Positions 32,680 to 41,081 of a stretch of 64,000 nt of DNA are shown in pieces (the first letter of the stretch is position 1; the number at the start of each line of letters is the position of its first letter). The notes below the pieces were generated by a model. The model was not told where the DNA came from. It saw only the letters and a program-made list of their open reading frames with translations, and did no database searches. This stretch comes from Mucilaginibacter aquariorum. Its GTDB lineage: Bacteria; Bacteroidota; Bacteroidia; Sphingobacteriales; Sphingobacteriaceae. The stretch lies in the NCBI RefSeq assembly GCF_024498135.1, contig NZ_JANHOH010000002.1:806001-870000 (forward strand), written 5' to 3'. The position numbers were made by a program, and so were the translations under genes.

Positions 32680-33952
32680 AAGTACGGGTTTTGTGAAAAA
32701 TGACGATACCTACATTGGCTAAATAAAGCAGTGCGGTGATGACCAGCGCGGCCCCGCCCGTATAGATCAGCGGAATAAACATGAAATAACAGCCCGGCAT
32801 AAAAGTCAGGCAAAAGATCCCAAACGCAATGGTCTGGGCTTTCAGCAGGTGACCGGCGAACAGGTCGGACGGCATCGGGGTCCGGAATTTACCGGTCAGG
32901 TGTTCGTAGTGCCTCAACCAAACAATGAAAGGCAGGGTTTTAAAGGTCTGACCCAGTATCAGCGGGGTGATCCAGCCCATGAACATCAATTGGCCGTAGG
33001 CCATGGAAAACCGGAGGGTCGCCGGGTTATGTTTGAGGTGAAAATAGATAATGAACGGCACCATCAACACGGCGATTTTCAGGATAATAAAAGAAAGGAA
33101 GCTGATCAGCATCGGAAGGTCGATCTGTTTACGCAGGCGGGATCGCAGGCATTTATACAGGAAAATGAAATAACAGCTGAGGCCGGCACCGCCGACCAGC
33201 AACAGGAGGTAGTTCCGGTTACTGAGGCCAGAAAAATAGGCATCGACCAGGAAACACAGCAATGCACCAACAATCAAATAATAACTCCAGGTCAGCAGTC
33301 TGGTTTCCTGGTAAGAAGATACGAGGAACATCGGCACCAGCCTGGAACTTACACCGATCAGCATGAGCAGGAACCAGCCGACAAGACCCATGTGCGCATG
33401 GATGCGGAGAAAATGCAGCTGATCCTGCGGGAACAGCTGCAGCGTAAAGTTGAAGACGAGTGCGACCCCCAGGGCTACGGTCAGGCAAAGGCAGATGCAG
33501 GCGCTGAAAATGAAATCTTCCTGGATCGTCTGTTGCTGTTTCTTCCGGCCGGTAAGAAAGACATTGACCGTAAACAAAACAATGCTGAGCAGCAACAATA
33601 TGGCACTGCATTGCATGTGTATACCGGGCACAAACACCCAGAAGGAATAAATAAGACCGGCCATCCCCGGCACAAAAAGCACAAAGCTCAGCCAGGCCAG
33701 TTTTATACTGTATAGATTCGTTTCGAGGACGACGGGAATCAACTGGTACGACGCACCTAAAATGATCATGGTTCCCCAGCCCAGCGCCGCCAGGTGGGTG
33801 ACAGCCAGGATATGCGGATGGAAATAGTGGCCTGTAAAAGCCTTTACGGATAACAGCATCATCACGGATAAGATCAGGAAACAGCAGGCCGCAAGTACGT
33901 AATGTGTTACGACGATATTGTACAGACCTGGTTTTTGTTTGATTGCGGTCAT
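32666..33952 (-). CDS. NnrS / haem-copper subunit I-like polytopic membrane protein
   Basis: A 428-residue protein with about twelve membrane helices. Conserved-looking histidine segments are PHILAVTHLAALGWGTMIIL (about 46-65) and LRIHAHMGLVGWFLLMLIG (about 182-200), the second followed by SSRLVPMF. The pattern resembles NnrS-type haem/copper membrane proteins and the cbb3 CcoN fold without all CuB ligands. Function unknown; NnrS-type proteins relieve NO stress. It overlaps the 33949 gene by 4 nt and the DUF59 gene by 14 nt. Confidence 0.72.
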   Translation of the reverse strand: MTAIKQKPGLYNIVVTHYVLAACCFLILSVMMLLSVKAFTGHYFHPHILAVTHLAALGWGTMIILGASYQLIPVVLETNLYSIKLAWLSFVLFVPGMAGLIYSFWVFVPGIHMQCSAILLLLSIVLFTVNVFLTGRKKQQQTIQEDFIFSACICLCLTVALGVALVFNFTLQLFPQDQLHFLRIHAHMGLVGWFLLMLIGVSSRLVPMFLVSSYQETRLLTWSYYLIVGALLCFLVDAYFSGLSNRNYLLLLVGGAGLSCYFIFLYKCLRSRLRKQIDLPMLISFLSFIILKIAVLMVPFIIYFHLKHNPATLRFSMAYGQLMFMGWITPLILGQTFKTLPFIVWLRHYEHLTGKFRTPMPSDLFAGHLLKAQTIAFGIFCLTFMPGCYFMFIPLIYTGGAALVITALLYLANVGIVIFHKTRTYGQL

Positions 33953-34767
33953 TTGCGGAAGATCAATAAGTGCACATTACCCGGCGCGATATTTTTGAAG
34001 AGGTAGCTGAGGCCTTGCTTTTCCAGTTCGGGAAGCAGGTATACCGGGATCTTTTTATGGTAAACGAACAAAGCCTCTCCTTTAGTCAATCCGGGCGTAT
34101 GTTCCAGGATGGCCAGCATCGGCTTTGGCATTTCAAGTGCACGCACATCCAGGTACCTGACCTGCTCCGGGCGGAATCCCGCCAGGACCCGGTCAAACAG
34201 CGCATCGTCCACGAAGGATTCGGGGTTTGCCGGAACGTCAATCGTACCGGTACCGGTATCTGCCTGATTAAAAAAGGTGATCACCAGGTCCGGCTTTTCA
34301 AAAAACACGCGATGGGCAAAACCTTTAGCCGTTAACAGGTGAATAAGCGGCAGAGGCTCGAAGGTATTGATCAGCTTCAATCCCTGTCCGGGTCCAAGCG
34401 AATTGATCGCGGCCAGAATCTCCTTCAGCGGGTCCTTGTCTTTGGCCAGGATCGGCCGGACATCCAGTTCAAGGTAATCCTCCTGCCCGATAAACGCGGT
34501 GTTCAAAGGCAACGCATTATCAGCAGCCTCTCCCCGGATTACCTGAAATCCGATCTGCTGCATGCTGTGCAAAAAATCTGAGATGGGTGTGTTGGAAATT
34601 TTGCAGGCATCGGAGATACTTACCCGTTTGACCAGCAGTTGCCGTAAGACCGGGTTTCTGAGTTTTGCAAATTTGCTGTTAAGGCTGATCAGGGTTTTGA
34701 TAACCAGGTCACGGTCGAACCGGAGTAACTCGCTGATCTTGGTATTGGCGTCGATAGTCATTTGCAT
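33949..34767 (-). CDS. DUF1858-DUF2249-DUF2249 protein, first gene of a nitrogen-oxide-type operon
   Basis: A 272-residue soluble protein. Residues about 5-65 resemble DUF1858 (SELLRFDRDLVIKTLISL). Two DUF2249-like units follow: about 95-170 (LELDVRPILAKDKDP, FEPLPLIHLLTAKGF) and about 190-270 (YLDVRALEMPKPMLAIL, KKIPVYLLPELEKQGL). Proteins of this type accompany denitrification and RIC genes, and the same DUF2249 fold forms the N-terminus of RIC here. Start codons at 34767 and 34761 are both possible; the predicted promoter leaves almost no leader, which favours the downstream one. Confidence 0.8.
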   Translation of the reverse strand: MQMTIDANTKISELLRFDRDLVIKTLISLNSKFAKLRNPVLRQLLVKRVSISDACKISNTPISDFLHSMQQIGFQVIRGEAADNALPLNTAFIGQEDYLELDVRPILAKDKDPLKEILAAINSLGPGQGLKLINTFEPLPLIHLLTAKGFAHRVFFEKPDLVITFFNQADTGTGTIDVPANPESFVDDALFDRVLAGFRPEQVRYLDVRALEMPKPMLAILEHTPGLTKGEALFVYHKKIPVYLLPELEKQGLSYLFKNIAPGNVHLLIFRK

Positions 34768-34770
34768 TTA

Positions 34771-34813
34771 CAAAAATGAACTGTTTTTTATGCTTAAAAT
34801 ATGACCCACATCA
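34771..34813 (-). promoter_or_regulatory. CRP/FNR-type operator and -7 box of the 33949 operon (short spacing)
   Basis: On the minus strand TGATGTGGGTCA (34813-34802) is followed 35 nt later by CATTTTTG (34778-34771; 7 of 8 to TAnnTTTG). The -7 box ends only 3 nt before ATG 34767, so the mRNA would be leaderless or nearly so. Confidence 0.62.
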
Positions 34814-35121
34814 TGTTTTGTGGTGACTTTTCAACAAACCATCCCGTGACACCACATTTGTGCATCATAACAGATAAACAATCCGTCTTTCACTGGTCTC
34901 CTTTTAACACAAGTCGTTTACTGAAGATGCCATATGAAAGCCGGGACCAGGCAGCAAGTGCAGCTTGTCTGGCGCCAGGCTGAAATGCCCCGGGCGTAGC
35001 CGGGGTGGTTTCAGGGCGAAGCGGCAGGGCCGTCAAATGAGCGGCGCTTGCAACAACCGGCTCGGCCGGTGCTGCAAGGACAAGATTCCGTCCTGATCAT
35101 ATATTACAGGAGCATCAGCAC
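34814..35121. other. Non-coding stretch with two GC-rich hairpins
   Basis: No convincing gene. CCCCGG (34988-34993) pairs with CCGGGG (35000-35005). CTTGCA...ACCGGC (35047-35061) pairs with GCCGGT...TGCAAG (35065-35078). These could be repeat-type palindromes or a small structured RNA; I cannot assign a family. Confidence 0.4.
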
Positions 35122-35151
35122 AAAAAAAGCCCGCTTAAAAAGCAGGCTTTT
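35122..35151 (-). terminator. Rho-independent terminator after the histone H1-like gene
   Basis: AAAGCC-GCTT pairs with AAGC-GGCTTT with one internal mismatch. A-rich and T-rich flanks on both sides make it potentially bidirectional. Confidence 0.75.
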
Positions 35152-35173
35152 ACCCAAAACAGCATCGTGTTGA

Positions 35174-35353
35174 TTATTTTCCTTCGTTCTTTTTGTCGCT
35201 AACTTCTTTCCTGATCTCGGTTGCCACCACTTTAAGTTGCTGCATCGCGTTCCTTAACCTTGTTCCGGCCGCTTTATTGCCTTTTTCGTAAAAAGATGCG
35301 GCGTCCGATTCCGCATGCGCGATGAGTTCTTTTAATGAATTGAATTTTTCCAT
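35174..35353 (-). CDS. Histone H1-like DNA-binding protein
   Basis: A 59-residue lysine-rich helical protein. It starts MEKFNSLKELIAHAESDA and continues FYEKGNKAAGTRLRNAMQ and IRKEVSDKKNEGK. This is the compact Hc1/histone H1-like protein common in Sphingobacteriaceae and relatives, probably a nucleoid-associated protein. It is a single gene with its own terminator. Confidence 0.8.
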   Translation of the reverse strand: MEKFNSLKELIAHAESDAASFYEKGNKAAGTRLRNAMQQLKVVATEIRKEVSDKKNEGK

Positions 35354-35556
35354 GATAATTTGTTAAATGTTTTATGCTATTATATCCAGCAAAGGTGACA
35401 TTTTGAATAAAACTTCCAAAATAAAAATGGAGCCTGCTTCGGGGGCCTTCATGGCTGGCTTGTTATAACAAAAATTCCTGTCGCTTTAAAACAGGGTTAG
35501 CTTGAACCAGGCTGATGTGCTGGGGCATGTACCCCCAAACGCCCACGCGTCGGCAT

Positions 35557-35607
35557 AAAAGACCAAATAGGAATGAAAATGACTATGCGATACCTATTCG
35601 GTCTTTT
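35557..35607. terminator. Long inverted repeat downstream of copB
   Basis: Arms of 15 bp, AAAAGACCAAATAGG (35557-35571) and CCTATTCGGTCTTTT (35593-35607), with one mismatch and a 21-nt loop. It follows the copB stop by 25 nt on the minus strand and ends in TTTT, so it fits a terminator. It also lies near the point where base composition changes. Confidence 0.6.
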
Positions 35608-35632
35608 GGTTTGCGTTACAGGGGTGAAGGGA

Positions 35633-37687
35633 TCAACTTTTAAGTTTTAATAAACCAGCGTTTATAGCCACAACAACCGTACTGACAGTCATTAGGACAG
35701 CGCCTATTGCCGGACTCAATAAAATTCCCTGGTTATATAATACCCCGGCGGCCAATGGCAACGTAATTATGTTATAACCCGTGGCCCAAACCAAGTTTTG
35801 CATCATTTTCCGATAGGTTGCTTTGCCAAACAGGATCAGATTTACAATGTCCTTTGGATTGCTGTTTACCAGAACGATCCCGGCTGTTTCGGCAGCGATA
35901 TCACTGCCCGAAGCCACAGCAATGCCAATATCTGCCTGGGCAAGTGCAGGTGCATCGTTTACACCGTCGCCAGTCATCGCAATAAACCCGCCCTGCCGCT
36001 GCAACTCTTTGATCTTTTCTAACTTCTGGTGTGGTAATACTTCCGCAAAAAAACCGTCCATTTTCAGTTGCTTGCTAACACTTTCAGCCACCTGCTGGTT
36101 ATCGCCTGTTAGTAGGATGGACCTTATACCGTTTTCATGGAGCGTAGCGATCGCATCCGCTGATTCCGGCCTGATGGCATCAGCAAGGGCGATGAAACCA
36201 GCTAACTGATCATTTAGTAATACGAATACCACTGTTTCGTTACCGGCTATACCCGCATTTTCAGGAAGTTTAAGGCCGTTATCTTTCAGGTAGCCGGGAC
36301 TAACCACCTTAACACTTTTCTGCTCTACAGTGGCTTCAATGCCTTTTCCTGTAAGGGCGTTAAATTGATCAGCTATTAATAAAGTCAAACCCCGCTTTCT
36401 TACTTCACTTAAAATGCCTGTCGCAATAGGGTGCTCGGAATTGGCTTCCAGTGCACCGGCCAGTCCGATCAGTTCGTCTTCGTTTGCCACAGTATTGCCG
36501 GTAAGGACGACCCTGGCTACTTCAAACTTCCCTTTAGTCAACGTTCCGGTCTTGTCAAATACAACGGAAGTGATCTTCCTTGAGTTTTCAAAAGCCGTCC
36601 TGTTTTTGATCAAAAGGCCGTGCTGTGCCGATAAGGCTGTCGATCTCGCCACAACCAGCGGTACAGCCAGTCCGAGTGCGTGCGGGCAGCAAATAACGAT
36701 AACCGTAACCATGCGTTCCATAGCAAATGCGAGGTCGCGTCCCAGGCTTATCCATACCACGAATGTGACTATGCCGGCTAATAGCGCTATAACGGTTAGC
36801 CAGCGGGCGGCTTTGTCTGCTAAAAGCTGTGTATTGGATTTGGCATCCTGCGCATTGCGTACCAATTCCACCACTTTAAAAAGGTAGGAATCTTTTCTGC
36901 TGTGCATCACCCTGACCTTCAATGCCCCGTTGCCGTTTACCGAACCGGCAATAACCTTCTGTCCCTTTATCTTCTGCACTGGGGCAGATTCTCCGGTCAG
37001 CATCGACTCATTCAGATAGCTTTCGCCATCCTCAACCATACCGTCAGCCGCAATCTTTTCTCCGGGTTTGATCAGAATAAGATCGTTTTCCTTCAAATTT
37101 TCCGTTTGTACATCTTCGACAGTTTCACCGCTGACCAGGTGCGCGGTGGATGGCATCAATTGAACCAGCAGCTCAAGTTCGCGCGACGCACCGGCCACGG
37201 ATCGCATTTCTATCCAATGCCCCAACAACATGATCAGGATCAATGTATCCAACTCCCAAAAGAAATCCATCCCCTGCAATCCAAAGATGATGGCAGTGCT
37301 GTAGGCATAGGCAACAGATATGGCGAAACCGATCAACGTCATCATGCCGGGATTTTTCGCTTTCATTTCAGCCAGCCAGCCACTCAGAAATGGCCAGCCA
37401 CCATAAATAAAAACCACCGTCGATAAAGCGAACAGAACATACTGATCACCTATGAACGATACATGCAGCTGTAGCCAGTGCTGGATCATCTTGGACAGTA
37501 ACAGGATCGGTAAAGTCAATGCCAATACCACGTAAAACCGCTTCCGGAAATCCTTGATCATTGCGCCATGGTCATGCCCTGGATGGCCCATGGCTTTGTG
37601 GTCCATTTGATGCCCATCATGATGATGTTCATTTGTATGTTGTTGTTCATGCTTATGCATGTTGTGCTGATGATCGTGATGTTCCAT
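35633..37687 (-). CDS. copB: Copper-translocating P-type ATPase, CopB-like (CPH type)
   Basis: A 684-residue P1B ATPase. A His-rich N-terminal tail (residues 1-42, about 17 His) replaces the usual HMA domain. TGES is at 231-234, the transmembrane metal motif is CPH (334-336) rather than CPC, phosphorylated Asp378 is in DKTGT, and GDGVNDAPAL follows. CPH-type pumps (P1B-3, CopB) export copper and possibly silver. It is last in the minus-strand copper island, 37 nt after the multicopper oxidase gene. Confidence 0.9.
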   Translation of the reverse strand: MEHHDHQHNMHKHEQQHTNEHHHDGHQMDHKAMGHPGHDHGAMIKDFRKRFYVVLALTLPILLLSKMIQHWLQLHVSFIGDQYVLFALSTVVFIYGGWPFLSGWLAEMKAKNPGMMTLIGFAISVAYAYSTAIIFGLQGMDFFWELDTLILIMLLGHWIEMRSVAGASRELELLVQLMPSTAHLVSGETVEDVQTENLKENDLILIKPGEKIAADGMVEDGESYLNESMLTGESAPVQKIKGQKVIAGSVNGNGALKVRVMHSRKDSYLFKVVELVRNAQDAKSNTQLLADKAARWLTVIALLAGIVTFVVWISLGRDLAFAMERMVTVIVICCPHALGLAVPLVVARSTALSAQHGLLIKNRTAFENSRKITSVVFDKTGTLTKGKFEVARVVLTGNTVANEDELIGLAGALEANSEHPIATGILSEVRKRGLTLLIADQFNALTGKGIEATVEQKSVKVVSPGYLKDNGLKLPENAGIAGNETVVFVLLNDQLAGFIALADAIRPESADAIATLHENGIRSILLTGDNQQVAESVSKQLKMDGFFAEVLPHQKLEKIKELQRQGGFIAMTGDGVNDAPALAQADIGIAVASGSDIAAETAGIVLVNSNPKDIVNLILFGKATYRKMMQNLVWATGYNIITLPLAAGVLYNQGILLSPAIGAVLMTVSTVVVAINAGLLKLKS

Positions 37688-37724
37688 AACTTTATTACGG
37701 TTTAAACATTGTTAATTCATGCCT

Positions 37725-39920
37725 TTAGTAGATCAATGTTAATCCTCCGCCTAAACCCATATCACTATCATAGTGACTGGATATGGAAAAGTTTTTGTTA
37801 ATAATATAACGCAGTCCTGTACTATATTCTTTATCTGTATTACCAACTAAATTCAACCTAAGGCGGCTCGTCAGGGGTATATCTTCACGCCCTAACTGAA
37901 ATCTCAATTTCCCGTTGCCGTCTATGCGGGCATCGGCAACAAACAGGAATGGTAAGGTGTAAGCCAGACCCGCGACTACAGTATGGCGGTTATTCTTATT
38001 GCTTACCTGGCCGAACATATTTGTTTCCAGTTCATCTGTCTTCTTATAGTGATAGTCAAATCCGGCATAAGCATATAGCCATTGCATCCGGCCAAAGTAG
38101 CGCCCGAACATGGTTTCGCTTTCGTAGCCTTTGCTTTTGTTTAAACCCAGATGCCACATAGTCGAAAATTTCCACCTGGTGTTTGCTAATAATGCATTGC
38201 CATCACTACCGTTTGATTCCAGTCCCACCTTTGCAGCAGCATAAAATTTACGGTCGTCCGCCGCGATCTTTTTAAACCCTGCAACCGGGTCAGGTACCTC
38301 GGGATTTGGTGGTGAATTTTCGTAACTAAAAATCCGGCCCATGCCACTCATCATGTGGTAAAGGATATGGCAGTGAAAAAACCAATCACCGCTTTCCGTT
38401 GCCCGGAATTCTATGGTATCTTTTTCCATGGGCATAATATCGAGCGTATTCTTCAATGGTGAATACTCGCCCTGCCCATTCAACACCCGAAAGTAGTGGC
38501 CGTGCAGGTGCATCGGATGGCGCATCATCGTATTATTGTATAAGACAATGCGCACGTTTTCCCCTTTTTTGATCAGGATCTTGTCTGTCTCAGATACGGT
38601 TTTGTTATTGATGGACCATACATAGCGGTTCATATTACCGGTCAGCTCAAAGTTCAATAGTTTTGTCGGGCCTGATGGCAACGTGGTCGGGCGAACAGAT
38701 TTCAGCATGGTATATTTAAGCGTGACAGGGGGCTCCCCGTCATTCATTTCAGCATACATCACCATATTCATGTCCATTACCTGGTTGGTCATCTTCATGC
38801 CCGGCATTTCTTTCATGTTGCCCTTCATGTCCATCATATCGTTCATCATTTGCATACCTTCAAAATATTTCAGCCTGGGTAACTTCTTCGCCGGCTTTTT
38901 ATCACCACTGCCAAGCCATAACGAGGTATACCTTGTCCGGTCTTCCGATGTGGCTAAAAACTCGTAGCTGCCATCCCTTGGGATGGTGACTTCGGCATCA
39001 TAGGTTTCGGCAACGCCAACAATCATACGGTCAACCGTAACGGGCTGCACATCCTCGCCATCATTGGCGACCACGCTGATCTTTCCGCCAGCCCAGCCGA
39101 GCCAGAAATAGGTAGACGAACTGCCATTGATCACACGCAGCTTTACCCGGTCACCCGCTTTAAATTGTGGCGCAGCATCTTCGGCCTTTCCGTTACTGAA
39201 AAAACGGTCATAATAAACATCACTCACATCCATAGCGGTCATTCTTTTCCACTCGTTAGTCAGTTTTGTCTTCAAATGTCCGGTTTGGATAGCTTGCAGA
39301 TAGTCCTGGGTGCTTCCTTTGCGAATAGCATACCAGTCTGTCGCGTTATGTAACCTGCGCTGCACCTGCTCAGGGTTTTCGTCTGTCCAGTCACTTAACA
39401 TTAAAGTATATTCCTTAACCGGCGATGGCTTTCTTTCATTGATAATAAACGCGCCGTACAAGCCGCTTTGTTCCTGCGTCATGGTATGAGAGTGATACCA
39501 ATAAGTACCATGCTGAACGAGCGGAAACTTAAATAAGTGCGTTTGCCCACCTTCAATCGGGGTGGTGGTTAAATAAGAAACGCCGTCATAACGGTTTGGC
39601 AGGATAAGTCCGTGCCAATGGATGGAGGTTTCCATCATCATTTCATTGTGTACATAAATTTCGGCGGTATCGCCCTCTGTGAAGGTTAACTGCGGAGCCG
39701 GTATAGTTCCGTTGATCGCCATAGCAGGCCGCTTTTTACCCGTATAATTTACCGTAGTATCGTTGATATACAAATGGTATATCTCCCTATGACCTATTTT
39801 GGTAAAGAAAGGGAGATGTTTACTGCTTGCTGTGTTACCCATCCCCATTTTATGATCCTGGGAAAAAGCGGGAACAGTAAGCAGGATTGTGAAAATATAT
39901 AATATAAACTTTTTCATCAT
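37725..39920 (-). CDS. Multicopper oxidase (CopA/PcoA type) fused to a CopB-like outer-membrane domain
   Basis: About 731 residues. After a signal peptide (MMKKFILYIFTILLTVPAFS) come cupredoxin domains with the copper motifs SIHWHGLILPN, GTYWYHSHTM, RHPMHLHGHYFRVL and FFHCHILYHMMSGM. A Met-rich loop (MMDMKGNMKEMPGMKM) lies in the middle. The last 190 or so residues are not cupredoxin: they have beta-barrel-like strands (WLYAYAGFDYHYKK, FLFVADARIDGNGKLRFQLG) like PcoB/CopB. This would be a copper-oxidising enzyme joined to an outer-membrane copper-binding part. The longer ORF start at 39941 is rejected because its first seven codons come from a terminator hairpin. Confidence 0.87.
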   Translation of the reverse strand: MMKKFILYIFTILLTVPAFSQDHKMGMGNTASSKHLPFFTKIGHREIYHLYINDTTVNYTGKKRPAMAINGTIPAPQLTFTEGDTAEIYVHNEMMMETSIHWHGLILPNRYDGVSYLTTTPIEGGQTHLFKFPLVQHGTYWYHSHTMTQEQSGLYGAFIINERKPSPVKEYTLMLSDWTDENPEQVQRRLHNATDWYAIRKGSTQDYLQAIQTGHLKTKLTNEWKRMTAMDVSDVYYDRFFSNGKAEDAAPQFKAGDRVKLRVINGSSSTYFWLGWAGGKISVVANDGEDVQPVTVDRMIVGVAETYDAEVTIPRDGSYEFLATSEDRTRYTSLWLGSGDKKPAKKLPRLKYFEGMQMMNDMMDMKGNMKEMPGMKMTNQVMDMNMVMYAEMNDGEPPVTLKYTMLKSVRPTTLPSGPTKLLNFELTGNMNRYVWSINNKTVSETDKILIKKGENVRIVLYNNTMMRHPMHLHGHYFRVLNGQGEYSPLKNTLDIMPMEKDTIEFRATESGDWFFHCHILYHMMSGMGRIFSYENSPPNPEVPDPVAGFKKIAADDRKFYAAAKVGLESNGSDGNALLANTRWKFSTMWHLGLNKSKGYESETMFGRYFGRMQWLYAYAGFDYHYKKTDELETNMFGQVSNKNNRHTVVAGLAYTLPFLFVADARIDGNGKLRFQLGREDIPLTSRLRLNLVGNTDKEYSTGLRYIINKNFSISSHYDSDMGLGGGLTLIY

Positions 39921-39926
39921 TCTATT

Positions 39927-39954
39927 AAAAAAGGCCGCCATTTACGGCGGCCTT
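39927..39954 (-). terminator. Rho-independent terminator between the DUF3347 and multicopper oxidase genes
   Basis: AAGGCCGCC (39931-39939) pairs with GGCGGCCTT (39946-39954). On the minus strand the stem is followed by TTTTTT. It stands 6 nt after the DUF3347 stop and just before the oxidase start, so it should limit read-through. Confidence 0.8.
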
Positions 39955-39960
39955 GTGAAC

Positions 39961-40467
39961 TTATTTTGCTGCCGGAAGCGTTTGTTTTACCTCACCGCAG
40001 GTGAGCATCTCATTACCGTAGTAAGGGTTTTTGATAGTCGCGGCTTCACTTAGCCAATAGGTTTTTTTCATCGGACAATAAGCCCAGTACACCGCCGCCG
40101 TATTCAATTTTAAAGCCTTTACTGTAGCAAATAGAGTTTCAGATAAACTGGCAAAATGCTCACGCTGATGGGCGATATTGCTATTTTCAGCGATGTGGCG
40201 GGCATCGAACTGAAGTTTAGCAGCATATTTTGTCCAATTTGTTTTATCAGCAGCCGAAAGCTGGTCAGCCGGAAACGCAGTAATGGCAGCAAGAAGGTCT
40301 TTCGCCTTTGCACTGGTAGCCGCACCATCGCCGCTGATGAGGGCATTTTTTACGCCATAATACGCGATAAGAACTGCATCTTTTTTTGGCGCATTGTCTT
40401 GCGCACTAACGGAGGAAATAGAAAATATCGCGATCATCGCGCCTATTAGAATTTGGATCTTTTTCAT
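39961..40467 (-). CDS. DUF3347 periplasmic protein of the copper island
   Basis: A 168-residue protein with a signal peptide (MKKIQILIGAMIAIFSISSVSA). The DUF3347 region has helical repeats around YYGVKNALISGDGAATSAKA and a C-terminal Met/Cys/Tyr-rich segment (YWAYCPMKKTYW, NPYYGNEMLTCGE). This domain commonly accompanies CusB-type proteins and is thought to bind copper in the periplasm. A terminator separates it from the oxidase gene. Confidence 0.85.
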   Translation of the reverse strand: MKKIQILIGAMIAIFSISSVSAQDNAPKKDAVLIAYYGVKNALISGDGAATSAKAKDLLAAITAFPADQLSAADKTNWTKYAAKLQFDARHIAENSNIAHQREHFASLSETLFATVKALKLNTAAVYWAYCPMKKTYWLSEAATIKNPYYGNEMLTCGEVKQTLPAAK

Positions 40468-40584
40468 TTGTCTTTAGAATTAATTGTATAAACAATGCGC
40501 TTCTGCCTTAGCAGAAGGTTATATTTTGAAACAGGGGCTGATTATCAATACAGATTCGGCCCTGTGGAATGACAGAAGATATTA

Positions 40585-40983
40585 TCAGATCAGAAAGGCG
40601 CAGTTACGCAGAAAGAGAGGCACAGCAATTTGGGGTGGCGGTGCTTGTTTGATAAACGGCTTAGCTGTCACTGTAACTATGGTGCTGCCGACAAAACGAA
40701 AGGGTTCACCAATAGGCAGACCGGTGCTCGTACCCAAACTGATATGGGTATAGCTCGGCAAACTGCTTTTGTCTGATTTAAGTAACTGATGCTGGTGGGT
40801 ACAACACTCTTTAGCAGCTTTTTCTTTGCGCTCCATACCGCAGGTGTCGCACTTTTTTGTATGATCATGCCACAGGCTGACTTTGATCAAGTGCCCCATG
40901 CAATACTGGTAATGCAGGGTCGCCCCGGAAGAAACGCCCAGGTATAGCACAGTTATAAAGGTGACGAACAGTTTTTTAATCAC
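40585..40983 (-). CDS. HYC_CC_PP-type small secreted protein
   Basis: A 132-residue protein with a short signal segment (1-20) and the three marks of this Bacteroidota family: HYQYC (24-28), CC in AKECCTHQHQ with a CDTCGM pair before it, and PPP near the C-terminus (KQAPPPQ). Family members occur near metal-resistance genes; the many Cys and His residues suggest metal binding. Exact role unknown. Confidence 0.75.
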   Translation of the reverse strand: MIKKLFVTFITVLYLGVSSGATLHYQYCMGHLIKVSLWHDHTKKCDTCGMERKEKAAKECCTHQHQLLKSDKSSLPSYTHISLGTSTGLPIGEPFRFVGSTIVTVTAKPFIKQAPPPQIAVPLFLRNCAFLI

Positions 40984-41081
40984 AGCGCAAATGTCGGCAA
41001 TAAAAGCGAACGGCGTTTATATAATTCCGTTTTCCTTTTATAATTTAATGCTAAAATAAGCCGTTCGGGCATAGCGCCTAA

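Noticed and set aside
34801..34983. 60-residue plus-strand ORF next to the DUF2249 operon
   Set aside because: It starts inside the predicted operator, has no recognisable features and sits in a region of hairpins.
39921..39941. Upstream start of the multicopper oxidase
   Set aside because: These codons come from the terminator stem of the previous gene; the signal peptide begins at 39920.
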